This document shows, piece by piece, positions 1 through 11,199 of a DNA stretch of 64,000 bases. Under the pieces are notes generated by a model that saw only the letters and a program-made list of their open reading frames with translations, was not told where the DNA came from and ran no database searches. Origin of the DNA: Myotis daubentonii (Eukaryota > Chordata > Mammalia > Chiroptera > Vespertilionidae); contig NC_081842.1 in assembly GCF_963259705.1 (NCBI RefSeq), forward strand, positions 185,384,349-185,448,348, in the 5' to 3' direction. The translations under genes were made by a program, and so were the position numbers. Position 1 is the stretch's first letter. Each line of letters begins with the position of its first letter.

Positions 1-448
1 TTTCATTCTCTTAATGGTATTTTTCACAGACTAAAAGTTTTAAATTTTCATAAAGTCCAATTTATCAATTTTTAATGGATTGTGCTTTGGCATCATATCT
101 GAAAACAAAGATTTTCTCCCATCTTTTCTTTTAAAATTTTAATAGCTTTACATTTTACCTTTAGATCTATGATTCGTGTTGAGTTAATATTTGTATAAGG
201 CATGAACTTTAAATTGAAATTTATTCTTTTGCATATGGATGACCAAATGTTCCAATACTATTTGTTGAAAAGACTATCCTTTCTCTATTGAATTGTATTT
301 GCATTTTTGCCAAAGGATTAATTGCCACGTTTGCATGCATCTATTTCTGGACTCTGTTTTCTTCCAATGATTTACGTATTTATCCCTTTGCTAATACTAC
401 ACTGTCTTCAATACTATAGATTTATAGTAAATATTAAAACTGGGTACC
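1..448 (-). mobile_element. old L1 fragment, antisense, first half
   Basis: AT-rich DNA with the look of the antisense strand of an old L1 ORF2 region. It carries no usable frame. The same antisense L1 appears to resume at about 1656, after a sense-strand L1 insertion. Assignment rests on recognising L1-type phrases by eye and on the symmetric break, so the subfamily is not called. Confidence 0.55.
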
Positions 449-1655
449 ATGACAGAGGACCTGAATAGGCACATATACAGATGGCCAATAGACATATAAA
501 AAGATGCTCAGTGTTGCTAATCATCAGAAATATGCAAATTAAAACCACAATGCGATATCACCTCACACCTGTCAGAATGGCTATCATCAATAAGTCAATA
601 AACAACAAGTGTTGGCAAGAATGTGGAGAAAAGGGAAGCCTCGTGCACTATTGGTGGGAATGCAGATTGGTGCAGCCACTATGGAAAACAGTATGGAGGT
701 TCCCCCCCAAAAAAACTAAAAATGCAACTGCCTTGTGATCCAGCAATTCCCATTATGGGGATTTATCTGAAGAAAACCAAAACACTAATTTGAAAGAATA
801 CATGCACCCCTATGTTCATTGCGGTATTATTTACAATAGCCAAGATATGGGAGCACCCCAAATGCCCATAAGTAGGCAAGTGGATAAAAAGCTGTGGTAC
901 ATGTATATAATGGAATATTACTCAGCCATAAAAAAGAATGCAATCTTGCCCTAGCCGATTTGGCTCAGTGGATAGAGTGTTGACCTGTGGACCAAAGGGT
1001 CCTGGGTTTGATTCCGGTCAAGGGCATGTACCTGGGTTGCAAGCTCTTTCCCAGACCAGGCCTCAGTTGGAATGCATGCAGGAGGCAACCAATCAATGTG
1101 TTTCTCCCACATCGATGTTTCTCTCTGTCTTTCCCTCTCTCTTCTACTCTCTCTAAAAATCAATGGAAAAATATCCTCAGGTGAGAATTAAAAAAAAAAA
1201 AAGAATGAAATCTTACATTTGTGACAGCATGTATGGACCTAGAAGGTATTATGCTCAGTAAAATATGTCAGTCAGAGAAAGACAAATACTATATGATCTC
1301 ATTTATATGTGGAATCTAAAGAACAAAATAAATGAACAAGCAAAATTGAAACAGACTCATAGATACAGAGAGCAGACTGGTGATTGTCAGAGAAGAGGGG
1401 ATCCGGGTGAAAGAGGTGAAGGGATTTAGAAGTACAAATCTGTAGCTACAAAATAGTCACATAAAGTATAGTGTATACTTTATAGTCAATACAGTTAATA
1501 ATATTGTAATGACTATGTTTGGTGCCAGGTGGGTATTGGAAATGTCAGGGGGAACACTTTGTAAAGTATATGATTGTCTAGCCGCTATGCTGTACACCTG
1601 AACCCAATACAAAATAATATTGAAAGTAAACTGTAATAAAAAAAATAAAATAAAA
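449..1655 (+). mobile_element. 5'-truncated L1 (ORF2 C-terminus plus 3'UTR), interrupted by a Ves SINE
   Basis: The start reads as the classic L1 ORF2 end (GGACCTGAATAGGCAC, then the stretch coding for removal of 'RHIKRCS...' type residues at 481-738, including the C-terminal [21 protein letters not shown] block). The frame breaks repeatedly, so the reverse transcriptase is dead and truncated. The 3' end is an A-rich tail at 1635-1655. Imperfect target duplications around TGGGTACCATGA (before) and TGGTGCCATGA (after) support insertion into the antisense L1. A Ves SINE splits the 3' part. Confidence 0.8.
948..1202 (+). mobile_element. Ves SINE (tRNA-derived), complete
   Basis: The tRNA-like head has GGCTCAGTGGATAGAG (A box) and GGTTTGATTCCGGTCAAGG (B box), followed by the bat-specific body, a CT-rich stretch and an A-rich tail. 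Target duplications of 15 bp flank it: AAAGAATGCAATCTT upstream and AAAGAATGAAATCTT downstream. It sits inside the sense L1 above. Ves SINEs were mobilised by L1 enzymes and are typical of yangochiropteran bats. Confidence 0.95.
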
Positions 1656-2285
1656 TTGGTGCCATGAATCCTCCAGCTTTATACTTTTTTTCCCCAAAAT
1701 TGTTTTAACTATTCTAGTTCCTTTGACTCATATAAATTTTAAAATGGGTTTGTCTATATCTGCAAAAACTCCTGCTGCGATTTTGATTGGAAATGTGTTA
1801 AACCTATAGAACAGTTTCAATTTCAAGGGAGAATTGAAATTTTAGCTATATTGAGTATTGCAACCCCTGAACGTGATATGTCTCTCCTTCCATTTAGATC
1901 TCCTTTCCTTTCTTTCATTAGCATGTCATAGTTTACAGCATACAGATTCTGAACATGTGCTAAATGTATACCTAAGTACAGTATTTCATTTTTTGAGGGG
2001 GGGGCACAATTGTAAGTGCTATTTTTAAAATTTGCTATTACTAGTATATAGATATACATTTGATATTTGTATGCAGACATTGTATCTTGCAACTTTGCTA
2101 AACTGACTTATTAAAACTGACTTATTAGTTACAGGAGCCTTTTTTGGTAAATTGGGTTTTTTTTGTGTAAATAATTGTGTCATTTATAAGCAAGGATAGT
2201 TTTGCTTCTACTACAATGTTGAATGGGAGTGGTGAGAGTAGACATTCTTGCCTTGTCTCTGTCTTAGGGGGGAAAGATTCCGTCT
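1656..2285 (-). mobile_element. old L1 fragment, antisense, second half
   Basis: Continues the antisense L1 of 1-448. It ends in the antisense ORF2 phrase around TTGCCTTGTCTCTGTCTTAGG at 2250-2270. No intact frame. Confidence 0.6.
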
Positions 2286-3282
2286 TTTGCCATTAAAATG
2301 CCGTAGCTCTGGGTTTGCTGTTCTGGGCTTCAGGCTGCCTTTAGGTTTGGGGTGGGACATATTGGAGGAATTAAAAACAAGAAAACTCACCCCTGGATTA
2401 GTAGTTCTTCAATTTCTGGTTTCCTTCCGCAACCCTCCTGCTATTATTTACTTTTTAGTGTCCTCAGGTAACTGTTCCAAGCGTTCTTTCTGGAACTTTC
2501 TGTTGCATACAGTGGGAGACCAGTGGAATGTGCTTACTCCATCTGAACTGGAACCAGAACCCAATGATCACTGTTTAATTAACCTTTTTAACAAGCCTTG
2601 CATTCTACATGGATGTTGGATTCTGAGGAAACCAAGCCATACAGCCAGCCCCCCAACATATGCAGACTCAGCTACATGCATCTCTTTCAAGGGTACGTGT
2701 ACAAAGGTTTAGAATCATTGGAGCTTGCTTAAGACACAGCTCATTATCACTCCAACCTATGTGGGACTACATACGCCTGTGTTTAAACAGCAGGTTTGAA
2801 ATCAATGATAACAGAGCAGTGAATGCAAAGATAAAGAATCAGGACTTGAGTTAATTCTGTTACTGTCTGTGATCTCCTGGAGATTTTATTTGTTTAAAGT
2901 TTAAAACAGTAAAACAAAGTGCGAAATTTGACTCAGTACTTTTGTTTGGGTAGCATGGTGCATTTTATGTAAAAAAACAAAGATATTAATACCAAATCCT
3001 TATTTGTGCCTTGTACATTTTTTCCTAAACTTTTATGAAGTTCACACTTTTGGAAGTGTCTATTAATATGTGATTTTTTTAAACCTTGGAGAAATTATTC
3101 ATTCTTTTCAATATCACCTTATCTGTTTAAAATGCTACAGAAGGTAGGTATATCAGTGAAACAGAGTCTGAGGCAAATGAAGCTGTGTGCACAGTATAAA
3201 CAAATTTTGAAAGTTAATGATAATGTTGCAATCTAAAAACAAGCATGAACATAATAAGATCAACTCATCATTTGTTCTTGGT
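2286..3282. other. unique or unrecognised DNA
   Basis: No exon structure, promoter or clear repeat recognised. A plus-strand frame (2248-2712) begins inside the antisense L1 and has no family resemblance, so it is treated as chance. The 2370-2640 part has the texture of a very old repeat, but I cannot name it. Confidence 0.4.
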
Positions 3283-3390
3283 GCCACATGATTTATTTTT
3301 CATTATTTAGTATAAAATTTTTTTATGCTTATATACATGCATACAAATCCTTTGGTTGATCTCTTACCACCACCCCCCGCCCCTTTAGTA
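3283..3390 (-). mobile_element. bat L1 3'UTR fragment, antisense
   Basis: Contains the phrase ATACAAATCCTTTGGTTGAT followed by a pyrimidine- and C-rich run. This matches the same part of the longer antisense bat L1 3'UTR at 27.9-28.3 kb (AAATTCTTTGGTTAATAG). Confidence 0.5.
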
Positions 3391-4283
3391 TAAAATTTTA
3401 GGTGAAGTTAAAAAGACACAAAATATTTGCAGAGAGCCAGAATAAGCCTTGAACAATGTACAGTAAAGCTCATGCTAGAAAATTGGTGCATAAAAATTGG
3501 GAAAAGGCTATTGACTATATAACACGAAATGAAAGGAATGGAAATTTACAAGAAAAATAAAGAATTACATCTTGAAGAACGCCAGTAAAAGATGCCAGAA
3601 GAGATAAAAAGACAATGTCTGAGTGCTTTGATCATTTCTACCAAGAACTGGACACTCATTCTAAAGCCATGACCCAAATAATGTCAGTAGTTGCTACCAT
3701 TCAGCCACTTTATCTCATTTTGCAGAGTAGAATCGGAGGTCTTTACCAAGCATAATGAATGGTAAAGATACTAGAGTGGAAATTTTCAACTCTGGAGACA
3801 ATTGAATTCATCCCCCAAAACAAAGTAATATACAGTAGCATCATTTCTGAAATTTATTGTGAAATGGGTTTTCAAGAATCTCTGCCAATCATTTATGGGT
3901 TGCTTCATGAAAATGAGACTATTAAAAATCAAAATAGAAAGGAGTAATGATGGATTTATAAATTATACTCTATTAGTATTTAGCCTATTTAACATGAATG
4001 TGAAGAAGGTAATTTTGATGAAGTCACTGGCAAAATATTGTTATTATTCATTATCACAATAGATCAACAGAGGGGGCATGTTTTCCTCCTTTTTTCAAAA
4101 ATTATATTAATGTGTTTAGAAAGCTTTTGTCTCTCCCTTTTTCTCCTTGGTATTGTAATACTTCTTTATTTTAATGGCATGATTATACATAAAAAGTTAA
4201 CAAAAATAAACTTTTAGCTGTCTGTATTTCTTTTTTATCTATGATTACTTTTCATTTTACTTCATATAAACTATTGGAAATAA
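3391..4283. other. unique AT-rich DNA
   Basis: Nothing coding or repetitive recognised. Short frames (3759-3947, 3859-4062) overlap in different phases and look like chance. Confidence 0.4.
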
Positions 4284-4809
4284 TCTATACTAATAAAAGC
4301 CTAGGTGGTCCTCGCGCCCTTGCGTGTGATGTTTTCACAAGATGGCCACCACAAGATGGCTGCACGCACAGTGAAGGCAGGGCCTGGTGGCCACTCCATG
4401 CAGTGAGGCCTGGGGGTCCCGTGGCTCTGTGTGGCATGGAGGAGGCCAGTCCTGATGTCTCCACTGCCTCGCGTGCAGAAGGCAGGTCCCGGCAGAGGAG
4501 GTGGGTCGTGGCAGGGGAGGGCAGTTGTGGGCAATCAGACTGGCAGGGGAGCAGTTAGGCATCAATTGGCAGTTGGGGGTGATCTGGCCTGCAGGGGAGG
4601 GCAGTTGGGGGCGATCAGGCTGGCAGGCAAGCGGTTAGGAGCCAGTGGTCCAGGATTGTGAGAGGGACGTCCAACTGTCGGTTTAGGCCTGAGATCAGTC
4701 TAAACCGGCAGTCAGACATCCCCCGAGAGGTCCCAGATTGGAGAGGGTGCAGGCCGGGCTGAGGGACACCCCTCCCACTGTGCACGAATTTTGTGCACTG
4801 GGCCTCTAG
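4284..4809 (+). mobile_element. HeliBat-type non-autonomous Helitron A
   Basis: Begins TCTATACTAATAAAAGCC and ends GGGCCTCTAG, followed by T, matching the TC...CTRR signature with insertion between A and T. Just before the end is the hairpin GTGCACGAATTTTGTGCAC (4780-4798). The interior has about four degenerate units of roughly 31 bp (GGGCAGTTGGGGGCGATCAG type, 4500-4640), the reverse complement of the minisatellite in Helitron C. No Rep/helicase frame is present, so it was moved in trans. Confidence 0.9.
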
Positions 4810-5499
4810 TTTCTTTATATAAAGCAGCTGTTAAAATGTGACCAATTGCAGGTTTTTCATCTTCCCATCAGCTGATTGATGTAAACCTTCTGAAAAGCTA
4901 CAGGGGAGGTTGATGGAGGGGAGGCTGATGGAGAGGCCGCAATGCAACAGAGGTGGGAGACACGGGATTTGGATCACCAATTTGTACCTTCTGGACCTTC
5001 TCAAGCCCAATACTAAATGTACCATTTATATGATAGAATTGTTGTTGGATCTAATAATACCTAGCTCTTGATAAACATCTCTGATTTCATAGTCATCTGA
5101 TGTTCTAGGTTAGGCGCTCAGGCCCAGTAGCATGACAAGAGCTTGTCTTTGAATAATGAATTCTTCTCTGTGGCAGAAATATGAATAGCATTCCTCCAGA
5201 ATCCCAGAAGTCTACACCAAAACCCTATTTTGGGGCTTATCACAGGTTCCACATTGGTCTCCTATGTACTATGGACAACTCTAACACCATTGGGTCTACT
5301 GGGTTATATGATCTAAGGCAGCTTTTAGATAGTAACCTGAACCAGCCCTTTCAAAATAGGGAAACTTCTAAGTCATCCAATAAATGGATTAGAACATGTA
5401 TATACTTAAATATTCATATATACGTGTACTTAAGTGTAGGCTGTCTCCAAAATGCAAGGGGTCTTCCAAGGGCTGTGCCGCTTTCTTAGTTGTAGGAGA
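4810..5499. other. unique DNA
   Basis: No gene or repeat recognised. A 102-codon plus-strand frame at 5181-5489 has no recognisable domain. Confidence 0.4.
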
Positions 5500-7290
5500 T
5501 GAAAGGTACAGTAACTTAGCCTTTACTTTGGGGTGATGGGATATCTCAGAATGCCTATGCCGTTGTACTACTGAAAGTGTTCTTGATGTGGCAGGACCCT
5601 CAGTCTTTGTGTTCTCCTATTCTGGCACACTTGCTTCTTTCAAGGCATCCAGAGTACTTCTCCTCATGAGCTCTGATTAACACGATGAAATCAGTATCGT
5701 GGCCATGATGATGTCCTGTGGAAATGTCAACATGATTAATTCCTTTGACTTACATTGAGACAGAAAGGAGGATTATGCTAGCCCTTGGGCAAGAAGGCAA
5801 TGGTATTGCTGTTCATTGTAGGTGAATGGGAAATGAGAACTTGGAACTGCTTTTGGTCTTTCCTTTTTTGATGGGGGTTGAAAAGAATAATTTGCTCCAT
5901 ACCAAGTGCTGAATGAATCCAGTAGAGATATCTGGCACAATGACTGTGGATGAATCTACTAGTTGGTTAAGTTTCTGGTATTCCACTGTTTTTCACCATG
6001 ATCTATTTTTTGCAGTGCATATAATGGAATATTAGAGGAGGTTATGGTAAAAATCACCACCTCTGCACTAATTTCTTCTATTCTACCCATAATGCAGCAC
6101 TGCTTCTATTCCTTCTCTGGGCCAGAGCTGGGGACAATTCAGGTGCATTCACTTGACCTTTTCTCCCAGTAAGGGTTCCACTGTAGGGCGGACTCGGGCC
6201 AGGACTTCATGTGTCATCTGGCCTTCATATCACCAATCCAACAAAGGAGCCGGGACAGCATATTGGGTTTCCTAGACCTCCAGGAAAATGCCAATTCAGG
6301 CATTTTATTTAATAGCTCTCTTCAGGCCTGGGTGTTCCCCTTCCTCCAACGCATAATTCATGTTGGGGAAAGGAGATAATATGTATTGTACATGCTTGTT
6401 ATGGCAATGCTGGGTCCTTCTTCAAGGGGATCTGACCTCTCCTTCAATTAACAGACTCTGGATCTGAGAACTGGTTCAAGTCTACAAACTGGGCAAGAAT
6501 CATAATTTCCCATTGTGGCAACTGATTATTGGTCTTCTGTTTCCATGCTCTTAATAATTTTGGTTTATAAGTCAACACTCTAAATCGTTGTCCAACTGTC
6601 TCATCTTTGGAAACACTATGGTCTATTAGCCATCACCACGTTTCCCTGTGGATCAGGGCCTCTGGTCACCATTCTAGTTTTGTTTCTCATAACTCCCACC
6701 TTGCTTCTGATGTTTAAGAGCCAGTAGCTGGCCTCTGATAGTTCAGAATTCTATCTTCCTATTGACACTAGGTAGCCCAATTCTGTAGATGAATCTTTAC
6801 CATCAGCTTGGTTTACACAGGGAAGTCACCGCTGAGTATCTTATAGTAGTGACTTATTATTCCACAGTGCACATCCAATTAGTAAAGTCAGTGTCTTCTT
6901 GAGCTCTTACAGAACTTAGTCATTTGGTGGCTGTCTGGTCTTGCATCATAAATCCATTCTAGCATGCTCACTTCTCTGGGCCTTCTGACCTCTTCCATAA
7001 TACTCTGACAAGGCAGTTATGGTATTTATACCTCATTTACTGTAGGTTACTGTCATCTCCAAGCTTCAAGGAACCATTCTAGTAATGTGTTAAGAGTTGC
7101 TTTGACTTTGAACATCCTTTTCAGGATGTGAACAGGAGCACCCACTTTAACAAATGACCTCCTATCCAGCCTTATATTCTTCCTCCGCCATAGCCCAACA
7201 CCTCAAGATATCCTGTCAGATATACTCTTCCGGTTCCTTCTGGTATATAGTAGTTCCTGTAGCTCTGCTGAATGATCTGTTACCAACTGC
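5500..7290 (-). mobile_element. probable degraded endogenous retrovirus internal region, antisense
   Basis: A long stretch, evenly scattered with stops in all frames, whose wording resembles antisense internal sequence of the ERVL/MaLR group. An LTR-like stretch follows at its high-coordinate side, as expected for a 5' LTR of a minus-strand element. No open retroviral gene survives. The assignment is by texture and context only; it could be another old interspersed element. Confidence 0.35.
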
Positions 7291-7395
7291 TTAGTTTGGG
7301 TTTCTCCAAAAGTTGATCTTGAGTCAAGATTTTGGATATAAGTAGTTTATTTGGGAGGTGACCCTAAAGAAACATAGTGAAGGAGTGTGGAAGTA
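7291..7395 (-). mobile_element. LTR-like sequence preceding the tandem duplication
   Basis: The phrase TAGTTTATTTGGGAGGTGA followed by GTGGAAGTAAGACAGGAAGTG resembles an old mammalian LTR edge. It is continuous with the duplicated unit that follows. Family not named with confidence. Confidence 0.35.
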
Positions 7396-7724
7396 AGACA
7401 GGAAGTGAAGAAAAGCTAATAAAAGGCTAATGAGTGGGTTACCTCTGACCTCACTTGGAGCTCAGTTTAACTGGGAACCGTTTGGGAGGCTGAGTGGAAC
7501 ACCCCCTGGAATTGTCTCACTGAGGGTTGGGAAGCAGGAGGTCTTATCCACCAACTCCCAACCCTTCCTGGGTGAGGGTTGCTCTTGGGCACTAATTCCT
7601 CAGCATTCTGGGCCGGCCCTGCATGTGGCTGGGAAGACTCCAGCACTACAGAAAGTTCTCATGCAGAGAGACAGAAGTTGCTGGCATGCTTGGAAGCTAT
7701 GCAGGTGACCTCCCGGGTAGGCTG
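7396..7724. repeat. tandem duplication, copy 1 (329 bp)
   Basis: Starts AGACAGGAAGTGAAGAAAAG and ends CCGGGTAGGCTG, then immediately starts again. It differs from copy 2 by one base that I can find (G at 7485, A at 7814). The unit contains parallel 92-codon frames in both copies, which are not recognisable proteins and simply duplicate with the DNA. Confidence 0.97.
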
Positions 7725-8053
7725 AGACAGGAAGTGAAGAAAAGCTAATAAAAGGCTAATGAGTGGGTTACCTCTGACCTCACTTGGAGCTCAGTTTAAC
7801 TGGGAACCGTTTGAGAGGCTGAGTGGAACACCCCCTGGAATTGTCTCACTGAGGGTTGGGAAGCAGGAGGTCTTATCCACCAACTCCCAACCCTTCCTGG
7901 GTGAGGGTTGCTCTTGGGCACTAATTCCTCAGCATTCTGGGCCGGCCCTGCATGTGGCTGGGAAGACTCCAGCACTACAGAAAGTTCTCATGCAGAGAGA
8001 CAGAAGTTGCTGGCATGCTTGGAAGCTATGCAGGTGACCTCCCGGGTAGGCTG
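7725..8053. repeat. tandem duplication, copy 2 (329 bp)
   Basis: Head-to-tail copy of the preceding unit, with shared bases running to about 8056. The near identity means a very recent duplication or an assembly duplication, much younger than the old LTR-like DNA it sits in. Confidence 0.97.
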
Positions 8054-8056
8054 AGA

Positions 8057-8898
8057 GGGTGCGGACTCCAGGCAGCCACCCTCTCCCTTCTGATCACAGC
8101 GACCTCCTCCCTGGCATCTCCCAAGGCTCTAAGCTGGCCTTGCCACTGTGAGGCTTTAAATACTGAAGTGACTGCCTATGGTTCTCAGGATAAACTAGCT
8201 TCTGTTCCTGAGGGCTGGTGTAATGCCACATGTTATATAAGTACATTAGTACATTTTCTCTTTACAAGAGACTCATCACAGTCATTCCACTGAGGAGAAA
8301 ACTGAGTTGCAAGGTGTGAATGCCTCAGATTGGCATGGAGCTCCTTCGTGATCCCGCCCCCCTGCCCTTCCTCATTTCTGAGCCTTCTCCTTTGTCCCAG
8401 CCACACCAAGCCACTTGCAGTTCCCTGACAGACCTATCTTCACACCTCCCTACCTTTCTATGCACGCTTTCCTTGTCTAGTATGCTTTTCCCTTTCCAGG
8501 GCCTGTGAATGCCCTCCTGCAAGTCAAGACTTAGCTTGGTAACACCTCCTCCAGGGAGTCCTTTGGGCCCTGACAGGCTGAGTTAGCCTCTCCTTGGTGC
8601 TGCCACATTCTCTGTGCTTCCAGAACACTGACCTCTTGGTGTCCTGTTTGCCTGTTGGCATGAATGGTGAAAGATGCTGGCAACTGGTGAAGGGCGAAGC
8701 TGGGGCATCATCTGATTGGGGGCCACAGCTGATTGTGAGGCAGGGTCTGCAGTCATCAGCCAAGAATGAGGCAAGGGGGTGATGGTGGTGTATAAGCAGA
8801 GAAGACCATTTGGCCACCCTTGGGCAAACAAGGGCTGACCAGGCGGTCTCAAAGCTCCCTTTTCTACGAGGGCCTTGCATTCTTCTTAAGGTGCATAG

Positions 8899-8900
<2 letters not shown>
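8057..8900. other. unique DNA
   Basis: No gene recognised. Frames on both strands at 8320-8520 and 8524-8952 overlap each other. The latter runs through the GT microsatellite, so neither is supported. Confidence 0.4.

Positions 8901-8935
<35 letters not shown>
8901..8935. repeat. (GT)n microsatellite
   Basis: About 17 uninterrupted GT units. Likely length-polymorphic. Confidence 0.97.
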
Positions 8936-8938
<3 letters not shown>

Positions 8939-9639
8939 GGCTTTGTCCCCAAGTTATCATTGGCTGAAAAGACCTACCTGTTTGAGGTGTGTCATTCCCA
9001 GGGGGCCTTCAACATACAAAGCCTGGCAGCAGATCTAGTGTAAGGCTTGTTTGTTGAGTATCTGCTGTCTGAGACACTGGAGCACCCACCACCTCTATTA
9101 CTCTTTAAAAGAAGCCAGTGAGAGCATTGTTATACCTCTTTTGGAAATAATAACACGACTCTTTGTTTGCAGCATCCTGTGCACCAGGCTGGCCCTTTGC
9201 ATTGCTCACCTCTTTCCATCCTCCCACTCGCCCTGTTGAGGAAGAAAAGATCCCTGTTATGTCCATTTTGCAAAGGAAGAGGGTGGAGCAGGAGAGGGAG
9301 GTTAAGTACTTGACTGAGGGGCGTCCACAGCAACAGGAGGCCAGGTTTTGGGACCAGGTGCAGGCCTCCTCCCGTACCAGTGTGTGCCTCTTCGGTGCCA
9401 GCTGTTTGGTGTGCTCACTGTCCAGATGTCCCCGACAGGCTGGAAATCGGCGTGTGGGGAGCAAGCAGGACCAAAACGTCCTCTCCTTGTCCCTAACGGG
9501 CAGCGAGCACGTCCCGCAGGCCTCCCACCGCTGTCCAGCTCTGTCCTTTGATTCCTGTCAGTAAAGTGCTTGAGCACAAAAAACAGTGCCGACCCGCCAC
9601 TGAGCCCCAGCCCGGGGCCTGGCACCAGGCTTGGCATGG
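8936..9639. other. unique DNA
   Basis: GC-moderate DNA with overlapping frames on both strands at 9105-9564, none with a recognisable domain. Nothing else seen. Confidence 0.4.
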
Positions 9640-9770
9640 GGGATGGTGGAAGAAAGGGTCCAAAGACCTGATTTTGAATCCTGGCTCTGGTATTCCCTGA
9701 CTCTAGATGCATGTGCTATGTCATGCCATCTTCCTGAGCCTCAGTTTCCCCAATTATTAGGTTGGGGACT
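9640..9770 (+). mobile_element. MIR SINE
   Basis: Core phrases AATCCTGGCTCTG and GAGCCTCAGTTTCCCC in the expected order. MIR is an ancient tRNA-derived SINE shared by mammals. The other MIR entries use the same kind of core match, so only their key phrase is given. Confidence 0.75.
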
Positions 9771-9834
9771 ATTTTCAGCAGTACCCCACAAACCTGGGAA
9801 CCAAAGGTCCCTCTCCAGGATTCAACGACAAAAA

Positions 9835-10125
9835 CATAATAATAGTAGTTGGTGTTTATTGAGTGTTTACTATGTGCTGAGTGCTATTCGGGGGGCTTTA
9901 CATAAGTTATTTAATCCTCTCCTCAGCTGTATGAGGTAGGTAAAGAAATCAAGGCACAGAGAAGTTAAATAACCCAGCTAGTAAACGATCTAGTGCCAAT
10001 GTTATGACTTAACCGCTGACCTCGTCATCTCTCATCCTCAGTTTCTTCATCTTTGAAATAGGCTCATAATAGTATCCCACAGCGTGAGCCAGCAGCACCT
10101 GGCACATGTGAAGAATCTATTACCA
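9835..10125. mobile_element. two adjacent MIR/MIR3-type SINEs
   Basis: 9841-10000 reads antisense (TTATTGAGTGTTTACTATGTG, then GCACAGAGAAGTTAAATAAC). 10000-10125 reads sense (CTCAGTTTCTTCATCTTTGA, then CAGCACCTGGCACATG). Confidence 0.7.
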
Positions 10126-10154
10126 TGAGTAGGGCTTCCTCCTTATATCGCTCG

Positions 10155-10384
10155 CAGTGATGGCGAACCTTTTGAGCTTGGCGTGTCAGCATTTTGAAAA
10201 ACCCTAACTTAACTCTGGTGCCGTGTCACATATAGAAATTTTTTGATATTTGCAACCATAGTAAAACAAAGATTTATATTTTTGATATTTATATATTTAA
10301 ATGCCATTTAACAAAGAAAAATCAACCAAAAAAATGAGTTTGCGTGTCACCTCTGACACAGGTATCATAGGTTCGCCATCACTG
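10155..10384. mobile_element. non-autonomous hAT MITE
   Basis: Perfect 16-bp terminal inverted repeats, CAGTGATGGCGAACCT and AGGTTCGCCATCACTG, around an AT-rich 230-bp body with no transposase. The immediate 8-bp flanks do not match. Instead GAGTAGGGCTTCC occurs at 10127-10139 and again at 10388-10400. This family is typical of vespertilionid genomes. Confidence 0.92.
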
Positions 10385-10400
10385 CTAGAGTAGGGCTTCC

Positions 10401-11040
10401 AGGCTCGTCCTTACTGAGTGTCTGTCTGTCAGTCGCCTCCAACCACCTTCATTTTCCCGCCATCTCTTTTTTGTGTATTATCTATTCCTAGGATCTTTCT
10501 CCCAGTCCGCTGCCCTCTCCCCCTCCATCCTCAAGACCCTCCCTGCTTTCTCCACCTGTCCTCTGCTGCCCCCGTGTGGCCCGAGACGGAAAGGCCGCTC
10601 CTCACGGACCGTCCCTCCGTGGGCTGCGGCGAGCTTGAGGACGCAGCTGGGGGAGGCGCAGGTGCCTCCAGATGTGCTGCCCGCGCTGGAGGCTCTCTTT
10701 CTGCGTCCGTCCGGCCCAGGGTGTGGGTTTGGCACTGAGCCTTCCTCTTGACTAAGCCCCGGGTCTATTCTGACCTCTTCTAGGTGCGGGTGCCTGGCTC
10801 TAACTTTGGTTTGCATGACACCACCCCCCTACCTCCCCCGCCCGCCCCCCCCCCCCCACTCCCACGCCAGCCCTTCGTCGCTCTCCCCCTCGTTCCCTGC
10901 ACTCCCCCCCCCCCACCCCACGCCTCCTTCCAGAGCCTCAGCCCCAAGCAGGGTGTTGGCCTGAGTGCTCGAGCCTCAAGAATTCGGTGACATTTGGTCT
11001 TTTGCTAGCCTCCTTTACCCTGCAGGCCCTCTCCCACGCA
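10401..11040. other. GC-rich unique DNA with C tracts
   Basis: Locally CpG-containing (10570-10700) with long C runs at about 10840-10857 and 10904-10915. Frames on both strands span it (10418-10816), as expected in GC-rich DNA. No domain or splice structure convinces me. Confidence 0.45.
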
Positions 11041-11044
11041 TGCC

Positions 11045-11165
11045 GCTGTTTCCCCTTTTTCAGTTGTAAATCGAAGGTTACACGCGTCCGTAGAGGAATT
11101 TATCCGCCTTCGCGGCACAGTGCGGATGAGTGGCAGCGCAGACTCGAACCCGCGGGCCTCCAAAT
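11045..11165 (-). mobile_element. MIR SINE, CpG-rich copy
   Basis: Antisense MIR layout: GTTACACGCGTCCGTAG, then GAGTGGCAGCGCAGACTCG, then AACCCGCGGGCC. It is unusual in retaining several CpGs. Confidence 0.6.
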
Positions 11166-11199
11166 ACTTTTCTTATGCTACTCAGCCCCTTCTCAGAAC

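Noticed and set aside
481..738. Small protein gene at the left end
   Set aside because: It is a decayed L1 ORF2 C-terminus with the typical tryptophan-rich block.
948..1020. tRNA gene suggested by A- and B-box sequences
   Set aside because: These are the heads of Ves SINEs, followed by SINE bodies and tails with target duplications.
7430..8037. Paired 92-codon frames that looked like a duplicated small gene
   Set aside because: Identity is explained by the DNA-level tandem duplication; no gene signals and old LTR-like context.
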